From: CAZJQD01 sp964548165 [NCBI: uncultured bacterium]
Lineage (GTDB): Bacteria > UBA8481
Direction: 5' to 3'
DNA: 14,964 nt
Assembly: GCA_964548165.1 (NCBI GenBank)
Contig: CAZJQD010000062.1
Location: 1 to 14,964, forward strand
The notes under the pieces were generated by a model. The model was given only the letters and a program-made list of their open reading frames with translations, did no database searches and had not been told where the DNA came from. The position numbers and the translations under genes were made by a program. This document shows, in pieces, positions 7,660 to 14,964 of the stretch (the first letter of the stretch is position 1; each line of letters begins with the position of its first letter).

Positions 7660-9570
7660 CTACCGCGCGTGGGCGTCCTCCAGGTAGGTGTACCCCGAGA
7701 GCCCCGACTCGTAGAAGCGAAGGAAAAGAGTCGCTTCCTCGACCGTCATCTTCTTGGCCCGGACGGCCTGCTCCACGTCCTTGCGGATCGCGTTGAGCAT
7801 CTCGTCGGGATTGTACTCCACGAAGGAGAGAACCTCGCGAACCGTGTCCCCCTTCACCACGTGGTCGATGGAGACCTCGCCGTCCTCGTCGATGGAGACG
7901 TGCACGGCGTTGGTGTCCCCGAGGAGGTTATGCAGGTCCCCGAGGATCTCCTGGTAGGCGCCGACGAGGAAGGCCGCGAGGTAGTAGTCCTTGCCGTCGT
8001 AGGGATGGAGTTCCAAGGTCTTCTTCACGTCGTGGAGCTCGATGAAGCGATCGATCTTGCCGTCAGAGTCGCAGGTGATGTCCGCGAGGATGGCCCGGCG
8101 CGTCGGTTCTTCCGTGAGCCGGTGGATGGGCATGATCGGGAAGAGCTGGCGGATGGCCCAGCTGTCCGGCATCGACTGGAAGATGGAGAAGTTGCAGAAG
8201 TAGGTGTCCGAGAGCTGGCTCTGGAGGTTCTCCATCTCCTCCGGCACGTGCTCCATGTCCTGCGTCATCTTCAGGATCCGCCCGCAGATCGACCAGTAGA
8301 GGCTCTCGACCTGGCACCGCTCCTTGAGGTTGAGGTGGCCGAGGTTGAAGAGGTTGAGCGCGTCCTCGCGGAGCTGTTGGGCGTCGTGGTAGACCTCGTT
8401 GACGTTCTTCGCCGTGATGGTCTTGGCGACCTCGAAGAGCTCCTTCAAGGGCATCGAGGCGTCCGGCAGGGGCGCCTCGGGAACGCGGAAGTCGTCGAAG
8501 CGGGCGACGCCGAGGACGTTGAAGATCAACGCGCTGTGGTAGGCCACGACGGCGCGGCCGGACTCGGAGATGATCGTCGGGTGGGGAATGCCCGCCTGGT
8601 CGCAAACGGACTTCACCCGGAAGACGATGTCGTTGGCATACTCCTGGAGCGTGTAGTTGACTGAGGACTCGAAGTTCGACTGCGAGCCGTCGTAGTCGAC
8701 GCCGAGCCCGCCGCCGACGTCGATGTAGCAGAGCCCGGCGCCGCTCTGCTTCAGCTCGGCGTAGATCCGGCAGGCCTCCGTCAGCGTCTCCTTGATCTTG
8801 CGGATGTTGGTGACCTGGCTCCCCATGTGGTAGTGCAAGAGCTTCATGCAGTCGGCCATGCCACGGTCCTGGAGGTACTGAAGCGCGTTGGAGACCTCCA
8901 TCACGGTCAGGCCGAACTTGGATCGGTATCCGGCCGAGAGCTCCCAGCGCCCCGACCCCTTGCTGGCCAGTTTAACCCGCACGCCCAGCTGGGGGCGCAC
9001 CTGGTGGATCTCGGCGTATTTCACGATCAGCTCGAGCTCGGTGAACTTCTCCACGACGGGGATGATGTTCCGGCCGATCTTCTGCGCCAGGATCACCGTC
9101 TCGATGAACTCGTCGTCCTTGAAGCCGTTGCAGATGATGGGGACCTTCATGCCGGCCGTGCACGCCAGGACGGCGAGGAGCTCGGGCTTGGAACCCGCCT
9201 CGATCCCGAAGCCATACTCCTTGCCGAAGTCGAGGATCTCCTCGACGACGTGTCTCTGCTGGTTGACCTTGATCGGGTAGACACAGCAGTACTCGCCGCG
9301 GAACTCGTACTCCTGGATCGCGTTGCGAAATGCCTGGGCCACGTCGCCGAGGCGGTGGCGGAGGATGTCGGTGAAGCGGATCAGGAGGGGCGCGGAGAGC
9401 CCGCGCAGCTCGAGCTGCTTGACGAGCTCAGGAAGGTTGATGGCGTGATCGGGACGCTTGTCCGGATGCACGGTGACATTGCCCTCGGGACTGACGGCGA
9501 AATAGCCCTGTCCCCAGTTCTTGATGTTGTAGCAGTCGATGGAATCCTGGACCGTCCACTTGATATCCAT
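7660..9570 (-). CDS. speA: Biosynthetic arginine decarboxylase SpeA
   Basis: PLP-dependent fold-III enzyme that converts arginine to agmatine and CO2, the first step of the agmatine route to putrescine and spermidine. At 636 residues it is close to E. coli SpeA. The PLP lysine is K101 in CVYPIKVNQQ. Other family motifs are HYHMGSQ (247-252), the glycine-rich phosphate loop DVGGGLGVDYDGS (~284-296), SESGRA (335-340) and C500 in ITCDSDGKID, the conserved cysteine of the distal active site. The start gives MDIKWTVQDS, with the family-typical IDCYNIKNWGQGYF following, so the N-terminus is complete; GGGAG is the nearest ribosome-site candidate but is ~14 bases away. No agmatinase (speB) or agmatine deiminase gene is adjacent. 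It is divergent from the DUF1460 gene across 168 bp. Confidence 0.97.
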   Translation of the reverse strand: MDIKWTVQDSIDCYNIKNWGQGYFAVSPEGNVTVHPDKRPDHAINLPELVKQLELRGLSAPLLIRFTDILRHRLGDVAQAFRNAIQEYEFRGEYCCVYPIKVNQQRHVVEEILDFGKEYGFGIEAGSKPELLAVLACTAGMKVPIICNGFKDDEFIETVILAQKIGRNIIPVVEKFTELELIVKYAEIHQVRPQLGVRVKLASKGSGRWELSAGYRSKFGLTVMEVSNALQYLQDRGMADCMKLLHYHMGSQVTNIRKIKETLTEACRIYAELKQSGAGLCYIDVGGGLGVDYDGSQSNFESSVNYTLQEYANDIVFRVKSVCDQAGIPHPTIISESGRAVVAYHSALIFNVLGVARFDDFRVPEAPLPDASMPLKELFEVAKTITAKNVNEVYHDAQQLREDALNLFNLGHLNLKERCQVESLYWSICGRILKMTQDMEHVPEEMENLQSQLSDTYFCNFSIFQSMPDSWAIRQLFPIMPIHRLTEEPTRRAILADITCDSDGKIDRFIELHDVKKTLELHPYDGKDYYLAAFLVGAYQEILGDLHNLLGDTNAVHVSIDEDGEVSIDHVVKGDTVREVLSFVEYNPDEMLNAIRKDVEQAVRAKKMTVEEATLFLRFYESGLSGYTYLEDAHAR

Positions 9571-9738
9571 GGTTGGCGAATCGTCTCCCGTCGGCGGTTC
9601 AACATGCTGCGGGCGGGAGCGACTCCGACCGGAGGCCGGGACCGTGACCCCGACCGATCGCGAACATTAGCGCCCGTCGTCGCTCGCGCAATACAAATAT
9701 GGCGTAGGGACGGCGATAAACTTGTTACACTTCTCACC
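9571..9738. promoter_or_regulatory. Divergent promoter region between speA and the DUF1460 gene
   Basis: This 168-bp gap separates two divergent transcripts and must carry at least one promoter each way. It holds a locally AT-rich island at ~9690-9735 (ATACAAATAT at 9691-9700, GATAAACTTGTTACAC at 9715-9730), which stands out from the GC-rich surroundings. On the plus strand TTGTTACACTT is a loose -10-like element, and it lies very near the ATG. On the minus strand TTTATC and TTGTAT are 18 bp apart, a weak -35/-10 pair. No operator palindrome is clear. Confidence 0.4.
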
Positions 9739-10737
9739 ATGCTCCTCGGTCCGCACAGTCTCCTGGTCCTCGCCGTCCTTCTCGTGGGCGCCGGCTTGTA
9801 CCATCGCGAGACCGTGCCGACACCGGGCCTTACCCAGGCGGCCGCGGGGGTCGAGTCTCCCGTGTCGGTCGCGCCGCAGCCTGTCACACCGCCCGTGTCA
9901 GTCGCTCCGCAGGCGGGTGTCACCACCGCGCCCCTTCCGGCCACGCTCCAGGCCGCGATCGACCAGGCCCTCACGAGCGGTAATCCCGCGCCTCTTGGAA
10001 ACAGTCGCCTCCCGCGCCTCGGCGACCTCACCCCGCCTCAACTCGAAGGCGTCGCCCGACGCTTCGCCGCCTGGCCGGCTCCACGACGAGCCGCCGCCTT
10101 CGCCTTTCTCCTGGTCGGGACTCCCTACAGGAACGGACCCCTGGGCGAAGAGGCTCCTCCCGATACCGATCCCCTGTTCGCCACCCGCCCCGTCGACTGC
10201 GCCACCGTCAATCTCGTTGCCATGTCGCTCGCTCACGTCCCCGAGTCGGGCACCCCGCGCGAGGCCATGCGCCATGCGAACTATCGCCATGGGCGCATCG
10301 GCTACGCGACTCGCCTGCACTTCACGACTGACCGCCTCGACGTCAGCCCCTACAACAAGGACATCACGCGCCTCATCGGCGGCCGGGCGACGCGATCCCG
10401 CGTCGTCACGCTGAACCGCCGCCCGAACGGCACACCGTGGATTCCCATCGAGTGGCGACGAACGCGCAGGGTCTGGTACATCCCCATCGCCGAGGCGCGA
10501 AACTTCGCCGCTCGCTGGCGTGAAGGGCGCCTGCCGGAAGCGGTCGGCGTCGCCTTCGTTTCCGAAAGGATGATGGCCCAGGGGCTCGACGTGATCCACG
10601 AGTCGCTTCTCTGGCAGGGGCAGACCCTCCTGCACGGCTCCAGTAGCGCCGGCAGCGTCTCCACCGTGGACTGGAACCATTACCTGGACAGCCAGGGATC
10701 GCGCATCGACGGCGTGGTGGTCTTTGCGTATCGCTAG
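9739..10737 (+). CDS. DUF1460 N-acetylmuramoyl-L-alanine amidase-like cysteine hydrolase, exported
   Basis: A 332-residue protein with an N-terminal hydrophobic segment (LLVLAVLLVGAGLY, ~8-21) that exports or anchors it, then a P/V/A-rich spacer with a PVSVAPQ direct repeat (~41-58). The catalytic domain matches DUF1460, an NlpC/P60-like fold linked to peptidoglycan amide cleavage: FLLVGTPYRNGPLG, FATRPVDCATVNLVAM with likely nucleophile C154, and YATRLHFTTDRLD with likely catalytic H194. The C-terminal part carries VAFVSERM, DVIHESLLW and TVDWNHYL, which fit the family. The reading frame stays open far upstream (antisense to speA), but ATG 9739 is the first start giving a signal segment and leaves room for a promoter. 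The ribosome site is weak. The 3' end overlaps dsbD by 14 bp. Confidence 0.82.
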   Translation: MLLGPHSLLVLAVLLVGAGLYHRETVPTPGLTQAAAGVESPVSVAPQPVTPPVSVAPQAGVTTAPLPATLQAAIDQALTSGNPAPLGNSRLPRLGDLTPPQLEGVARRFAAWPAPRRAAAFAFLLVGTPYRNGPLGEEAPPDTDPLFATRPVDCATVNLVAMSLAHVPESGTPREAMRHANYRHGRIGYATRLHFTTDRLDVSPYNKDITRLIGGRATRSRVVTLNRRPNGTPWIPIEWRRTRRVWYIPIAEARNFAARWREGRLPEAVGVAFVSERMMAQGLDVIHESLLWQGQTLLHGSSSAGSVSTVDWNHYLDSQGSRIDGVVVFAYR

Positions 10738-12664
10738 AGCCCTGATCGCCGCCGCGCTCCTTCTCGTCGGCATCGTCTCCACCGCGACAGCCTTCGGGCC
10801 TGCTCCGTTCGCCGTCACCGCGACGATCGCGAATGACCTCGCCCTCGCCAGCTCCGGCACCCTGGTCGTCACGCTTGACGTTCCACCCCATCTCCACGTC
10901 AACGCCGCCCGACCCACCTTCGACTACTTGATCCCGACCACGATCGCGGTCGAAGGCGCGCCTGGCCCAGGCGCGCCCGGGGTCCGGATCGGAACGCCGC
11001 GCTTCCCCTCCCCGAAGATGCTCGCCGTCGGGGGCATGAACGAGCCCATTGCCGTCTACGACGGCTCCGTCCGCATCCGCGTCCCAATCACGGTCGATCC
11101 CGCCGCCTCGCCCGGACCGCGCACGCTTCGCGGGACAGTCCGCTACCAGGCCTGCGACGACCAATCCTGCTATCCTCCCGTCGAGGTCGCCTTCACCACG
11201 ACCTTCACCGTAACCGACGCCCGGTCGCCGATCGCGGAGCCGGAGCCCGCGTTTCTCCTCCCGCCGCCCGCCGACGAACTTCCGGTCGACGATGCTCTCC
11301 CCCCCACCGCCGATACCGCGGGTTCCGCAGCCGGCGCGAGCGCCGTCCCGACCGCGGTCGTGCCCCTCCCCGGATCCACGCCCGGCCTCCCCCTCATGCT
11401 CCTCTTCGCCTTCCTCGGCGGACTCCTCCTCAACCTCATGCCCTGCGTCCTGCCCGTGCTCTCGCTCAAGATCATGAGCCTCATCAAGAACGCGCACGAA
11501 TCGCGCGGCCGAGCCGCCGCCCTGGGGCTCGCCTATACCGGAGGCGTCCTCGTCTCCTTCTGGTCCCTCGCCGCGCTCATCCTTGTCCTGCGATCCGCCG
11601 GCGCCGCGGTCGGCTGGGGCTTCCAGTTCCAGAATCCCCACTTCGTCACCGTCCTCTCCGGGATCGTCACCGCCTTCGCCCTGAGCCTCTTCGGCGCCTT
11701 CGAGATCAACCTGCCGGGCGCGGCGGGTACCCGCATGGCCGCGGCCTCCTCGCGCGAGGGCGTCCCGGGCGCCTTCCTCGGCGGCGTCTTCGCCACGCTC
11801 CTCGCGACGCCCTGCACGGCCCCCTTCCTCGGCGCCGCCATGGGGTTCGCCTTCGCCCAGCCTGCCGGCATTCTCATCGCCGCCTTCACCGCCGCCGCCC
11901 TCGGGCTCGCTCTCCCCTACCTCCTCCTTGTCATCACGCCCGCCGCTCGACGTCTCCTGCCGCGACCCGGCGCCTGGATGGAACGGCTCAAGCAGGGCTT
12001 CGGCTTCCTCATGCTCGCCACCCTCCTCTGGCTCTGGTTCGTCCTCGGCCAGCAGGCCGGCGTCCTCGCCCTCATCGCCGTCGCCGGCTGGAACCTCGTC
12101 GCCGCCTTCGCGATCTGGTCCTCCTTCGCCGCCGCCGGGCTCGATGCCGGCGCCGCGAAGCGATGGACGGCGCGCCTCGTCATGGTCGGAGTCATCGTCG
12201 GCAGTTGGTTCCTGCTCGTCTCTCCCGCGCTGGTCCCCGCGCCCGCCTCACCCGACGGCCGCACTCCCCTCAGCACATATGCCAGCATGGCCCCGGAAGA
12301 TATCCCGGCAGGCACCTGGATCCCCTACGACGCCGACCTCCTCGCGAAGCTTCGCGCCGCCGGCCGCACCGTCTTCGTCGATGCCACCGCCGACTGGTGC
12401 CTCACCTGCAAGGTCAACGAGCGCACCGTGCTCAAGACGGAGCGCATTCAAGAGGCCTTCCTCCGAGAGAACGTCGTCCTGATGATCGCCGACTGGACGC
12501 TCCAGGACCATGCGGTCACGGATCTGCTCGCCGGCTTCGGCCGCGCCGGCGTCCCGTTCTACGTCCTCTACCCGGGTACCGCGAATCCCATCACGCTCCC
12601 GGAATTGCTGACAGCCTCCATCGTCGAAGACGCTCTCGCCCGGGGTCGTCCCCCGACGCCCTGA
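10724..12664 (+). CDS. dsbD: Thiol:disulfide interchange protein DsbD
   Basis: A 646-residue inner-membrane reductase that carries electrons from cytosolic thioredoxin to periplasmic thiol proteins. All three DsbD modules are present. After a signal peptide (cleavage near ATA|FG, ~23) the N-terminal domain has YQACDDQSCYPP (C144, C149). The membrane domain (~222-505, about eight helices) has the redox pair C241 in LNLMPCVLPVLSLK and C364 in ATPCTAPFLG. The C-terminal thioredoxin domain has FVDATADWCLTCKVNE (C559, C562). All six catalytic cysteines are intact. The start is the TTG at 10724: it gives a basic N-terminus plus hydrophobic core, and the first in-frame ATG is at codon 100. The start lies inside the DUF1460 gene, with a GGTGG run just before it, so translation is probably coupled. 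Confidence 0.95.
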   Translation: MRIARALIAAALLLVGIVSTATAFGPAPFAVTATIANDLALASSGTLVVTLDVPPHLHVNAARPTFDYLIPTTIAVEGAPGPGAPGVRIGTPRFPSPKMLAVGGMNEPIAVYDGSVRIRVPITVDPAASPGPRTLRGTVRYQACDDQSCYPPVEVAFTTTFTVTDARSPIAEPEPAFLLPPPADELPVDDALPPTADTAGSAAGASAVPTAVVPLPGSTPGLPLMLLFAFLGGLLLNLMPCVLPVLSLKIMSLIKNAHESRGRAAALGLAYTGGVLVSFWSLAALILVLRSAGAAVGWGFQFQNPHFVTVLSGIVTAFALSLFGAFEINLPGAAGTRMAAASSREGVPGAFLGGVFATLLATPCTAPFLGAAMGFAFAQPAGILIAAFTAAALGLALPYLLLVITPAARRLLPRPGAWMERLKQGFGFLMLATLLWLWFVLGQQAGVLALIAVAGWNLVAAFAIWSSFAAAGLDAGAAKRWTARLVMVGVIVGSWFLLVSPALVPAPASPDGRTPLSTYASMAPEDIPAGTWIPYDADLLAKLRAAGRTVFVDATADWCLTCKVNERTVLKTERIQEAFLRENVVLMIADWTLQDHAVTDLLAGFGRAGVPFYVLYPGTANPITLPELLTASIVEDALARGRPPTP

Positions 12665-12677
12665 ACCACCACGCGGG

Positions 12678-12707
12678 TTGACAAGGCACAAAGAGCTGTT
12701 GTTTGAT
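12678..12707 (+). promoter_or_regulatory. Candidate sigma-70 promoter for the flotillin gene
   Basis: A perfect -35 hexamer TTGACA (12678-12683) is followed after 18 bp by TTTGAT (12702-12707), matching four of six -10 bases. It sits 14 bp after the dsbD stop and would leave a leader of about 65-70 bases before the flotillin ATG. The rest of the 117-bp gap (12665-12781) shows no clear terminator; GGGGG at 12771-12775 is the likely ribosome site, six bases before the ATG. Confidence 0.5.
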
Positions 12708-12781
12708 AGGCGCACACGTCCAGCTCACGCCGCCCGCCACGCTCTCCCGAACGATAGACGACATCCTTGCGGGGGTAGTTC

Positions 12782-14920
12782 ATGTCCACAATCATCGGCT
12801 TGATAGGCACGGTCATCGGCGGCCTCATACTCCTGGTCATCGTCTACGGTGTCCTGCGTCTCGTCGTCGGCTGGACCTATCGTATCCCCCAGCAAGGACA
12901 GGCCCTGGTCCGGACCGGCCTCGGCGGCATCAAGGTCGCCTACGAGAGCGGCATCTTCGTGATGCCCATCGTCCACAAGCTCGAGATCATGGACATCGGC
13001 ATCAAGCGCGTCGAGATTCACCGCCACGGGGCCACGGGCCTCATCTGCAAGGATAACCTCCGGGCCGACATCAAGGTCACCTTCTACGTGCGCGTCGATT
13101 CCAGCAACCCCATGAACACCGTGCACGTCGCCCAGACGCTCGGCTGCGTCCGCGCCTCCGACGCCCAGGTGCTCGCCGAGCTCTTCGAGCCCAAGTTCTC
13201 GGACGCCCTCAAGACGGCGGGACGCGAGTTCAACTTCGAGGACCTCTTGAACAAGCGCGTCGAACTGCGCACCGCCATCAAGCGCCACGTCGGCACCGAC
13301 CTCAACGGCTACGCGCTCGACGACGCCGCCATCGACCTCCTGGAACAGACAAAGGTCGAGATGCTCGATCCCAACAACATCCTCGACTCCGAAGGCATCA
13401 AGCTCATCACCGAGAGAACCGCGACGCAGTCCATCCTCACCAACGAGCGCAACCGCGATCGCGAGCGCGAGATCAACAAGAAGGACGTCGAGACCCGCGA
13501 GATCATCCTCGAGCAGAACCGCCAGCTCGCCGAGGCCGAGGAGAAGCAGAAGCGCGAGATCGCCTCGATCAAGGCGCGCGAGGACGCCGAGACCGTGCGG
13601 TTCCAGCAGGAACAGCGTCTCAAGGCCGAGAAGGCCCGCATCGCCTCGGACGAGGAGCTCCAGGTCGCCGAGGAGAATCGGAAGCGCCAGGTCATCGTGG
13701 CCGAGCGCAACCGCGAGTCCACGGACGCGGTCGAGAAGGTCCGGGTCGAGAAGAACCGCCAGATCGAGGACATCGAGCGCGACAAGATCGTCTCCCTCGC
13801 CGGGATCGAGAAGCAGAAGGTCGTGGAGACCGAGCAGAAGAACATCCAGGAGGTCATCCGCGCCCGCGTGATGGTCCAGAAGGACGTCGTGATCGAGGAG
13901 CAGAAGATCAAGGACACCGAGGCGTTCGCCACGGCCGATCGCGAGAAGAAGGTGCTGCTGACGATGGCCGAGGCCGAGGCCGAGCAGGCGGTCGTGAAGA
14001 ACATCAAGGCCGCCGAGGCCGCCAAGAAGACGGCCGAGCTCAAGGTCGACGCCGACGGCATCGTGCTCGTCCGGAACGCCGAGGCCGCCAAGAAGGCCGC
14101 GGAACTGAGAGCCGACCAGGACGTGCTCGTCGCGGTGAAGGGCGCGGAAGCCCAGAAGAAATCGGCCGAGCTCATCGCCGAGAAGGTCGTCATCGAGGCG
14201 GAAGGCGAGCAGAACGCGGCCGCCCGCATCTCCACCGGCAAGAAGGTCCTGGCCGAGGGCGTCTCGGCCGAGCAGGCGGCAACCGGGCTGGCCGAGGCGG
14301 CCGTCATTGAGGCAAAGGCGGCGGCGTTCGGCAAGCAGGGCCAGACCGAGGCCGAGGTCGCTCGCCTCAAGGCCCAGGCCGAGGCCGACGGGATCGTCAA
14401 GAAGGCCGAGGCCATGAAGCTCTTTCACGAGGCCGGGAAGGAGCACGAGGAGTTCAAGATCACGACGCAGACGGAGAAGGACATCGCCCTCGCCGAGATC
14501 GGCATCCGCAAGGATATCGCGGAAAGCCAGGCCAAGGTCGTCGGCGCCGCGCTCGCGAACGCTCGCGTCGATATCGTCGGCGGAGAGACCCAGTTCTTCG
14601 ACCGCATCGTCAACGCGGTTACGGGCGGCAAGGTCGTGGAGCGGACGATCGAGAACTCCCGGACGCTCTCAGGCCTTCGCGACACCCTCTTGGACGGCGA
14701 CCCCGAGGCCTGCCGCCACCGGATCCGGGAATGGGTCGGGCGGTTCGGCATCTCCTCCGAGGACCTGAAGAACCTCTCCATCGCCGCCGCGCTCACGCGC
14801 ATGCTCTCGCTCGCCGGCGATGCCGAATCCAAGAGGTCGGTCCGGGGACTCCTCAAGCAGGTGAAGGACGCGGGGATCGGCGAGGAACTCATCACGGGCA
14901 TCATCGGTAAGACCGAGTAA
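12782..14920 (+). CDS. Large bacterial flotillin (SPFH domain, YqiK-like) with extra C-terminal domain
   Basis: A 712-residue SPFH/band-7 scaffold protein of the inner membrane. Residues ~4-29 are one membrane segment. The SPFH domain spans ~33-210 (YRIPQQGQALVRTGLGG, IKRVEIHRHGATGLICKD, LRADIKVTFYVRV). Residues ~215-590 are an almost unbroken charged coiled coil rich in A, E, K and R, including three 22-residue tandem repeats at 411-476. A globular C-terminus (~600-712) has QFFDRIVNAVTGGKVVERTIENS, then a helical tail; such tails occur in the long bacterial flotillins. Flotillins build membrane microdomains and oligomeric cages and often pair with an NfeD-like or OB-fold membrane protein; none is visible within the window. 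ATG 12782 has a GGGGG site. The start leaves only an MSTI leader before the membrane helix, as is usual for the family. Confidence 0.92.
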   Translation: MSTIIGLIGTVIGGLILLVIVYGVLRLVVGWTYRIPQQGQALVRTGLGGIKVAYESGIFVMPIVHKLEIMDIGIKRVEIHRHGATGLICKDNLRADIKVTFYVRVDSSNPMNTVHVAQTLGCVRASDAQVLAELFEPKFSDALKTAGREFNFEDLLNKRVELRTAIKRHVGTDLNGYALDDAAIDLLEQTKVEMLDPNNILDSEGIKLITERTATQSILTNERNRDREREINKKDVETREIILEQNRQLAEAEEKQKREIASIKAREDAETVRFQQEQRLKAEKARIASDEELQVAEENRKRQVIVAERNRESTDAVEKVRVEKNRQIEDIERDKIVSLAGIEKQKVVETEQKNIQEVIRARVMVQKDVVIEEQKIKDTEAFATADREKKVLLTMAEAEAEQAVVKNIKAAEAAKKTAELKVDADGIVLVRNAEAAKKAAELRADQDVLVAVKGAEAQKKSAELIAEKVVIEAEGEQNAAARISTGKKVLAEGVSAEQAATGLAEAAVIEAKAAAFGKQGQTEAEVARLKAQAEADGIVKKAEAMKLFHEAGKEHEEFKITTQTEKDIALAEIGIRKDIAESQAKVVGAALANARVDIVGGETQFFDRIVNAVTGGKVVERTIENSRTLSGLRDTLLDGDPEACRHRIREWVGRFGISSEDLKNLSIAAALTRMLSLAGDAESKRSVRGLLKQVKDAGIGEELITGIIGKTE
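14012..14209 (+). repeat. Three 66-bp tandem repeats in the flotillin coiled coil
   Basis: Residues 411-432, 433-454 and 455-476 align without gaps as 22-residue units beginning AEAAKKTAEL, AEAAKKAAEL and AEAQKKSAEL. Units 1 and 2 are the most alike at the N-terminal half; the C-terminal halves diverge. A 22-residue period is close to two hendecads, so the units can extend a helical rod while keeping its phase. Confidence 0.75.
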
Positions 14921-14964
14921 TCGCCGTCCGACGGATGGCTCCTGAAGACGCCAGGTTGATGCAC
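14921..14964. other. Window end after the flotillin stop
   Basis: Forty-four bases with no visible terminator hairpin. An ATG at 14935 opens a frame of ten codons to the edge (MAPEDARLMH), but it has no ribosome site and is too short to call. Confidence 0.3.

Noticed and set aside
7537-8664. 375-codon plus-strand frame opposite speA
   Set aside because: Shadow frame of a confidently identified arginine decarboxylase.
8827-9738. Upstream in-frame extension of the DUF1460 gene
   Set aside because: It is antisense to speA and the divergent gap, has no domain, and would bury the signal segment in the middle of the protein.
12725-14446. 573-codon minus-strand frame opposite flotillin
   Set aside because: Leu/Asp/Gly-rich pseudo-repeats are the mirror of the flotillin coiled-coil codons; no domain and no ribosome site.
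14935-14964. ATG with ten open codons at the right edge
   Set aside because: No ribosome site, too short to judge, and such runs are common by chance at high GC.

Overview
The window is a GC-rich bacterial chromosomal segment that is densely coded. It has nine genes: eight complete, and one cut off by the left edge. Third codon positions are strongly G/C. I see no tRNA, rRNA, insertion sequence, phage gene or CRISPR array. The gene content is a futalosine-type radical SAM enzyme, a DsbD-type periplasmic thiol reductase, a DUF2225 protein and a large bacterial flotillin. This suggests a Gram-negative-type, menaquinone-using bacterium from a poorly sampled lineage, though the sequence alone does not fix the phylum.

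Left two thirds (1-9570, minus strand). In transcription order the genes are speA (biosynthetic arginine decarboxylase), a SIMPL/DUF541 envelope protein, a MalE-like sugar-binding protein, a DUF2225 zinc-binding protein fused to a cyclic-nucleotide-binding domain, an MqnC-like radical SAM enzyme, glgB (glycogen branching enzyme) and an MscS-family channel. The last three are joined by an ATGA and a GTGA stop/start overlap, so they are probably translationally coupled. The gaps from SIMPL to the radical SAM gene are 44, 21 and 74 bp, so the whole run may be one transcript. speA sits 111 bp upstream of SIMPL.

Right third (9739-14920, plus strand). A DUF1460 cysteine hydrolase overlaps by 14 bp with dsbD, which begins at a TTG codon. 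After a 117-bp gap with a good -35 box comes a 712-residue flotillin. A 168-bp region at 9571-9738 separates the two divergent groups and must hold the promoters for both.

Two functional links are plausible. A maltodextrin-type binding protein and glgB lie in the same run, which points to alpha-glucan handling. A periplasmic enzyme with a catalytic cysteine is encoded overlapping the reductase that could keep that cysteine reduced. The least-described element is the DUF2225-cNMP fusion between the orphan binding protein and the MqnC-like enzyme. Most other genes are recognisable members of known families, and I see no clear evidence of a wholly new multi-gene system.
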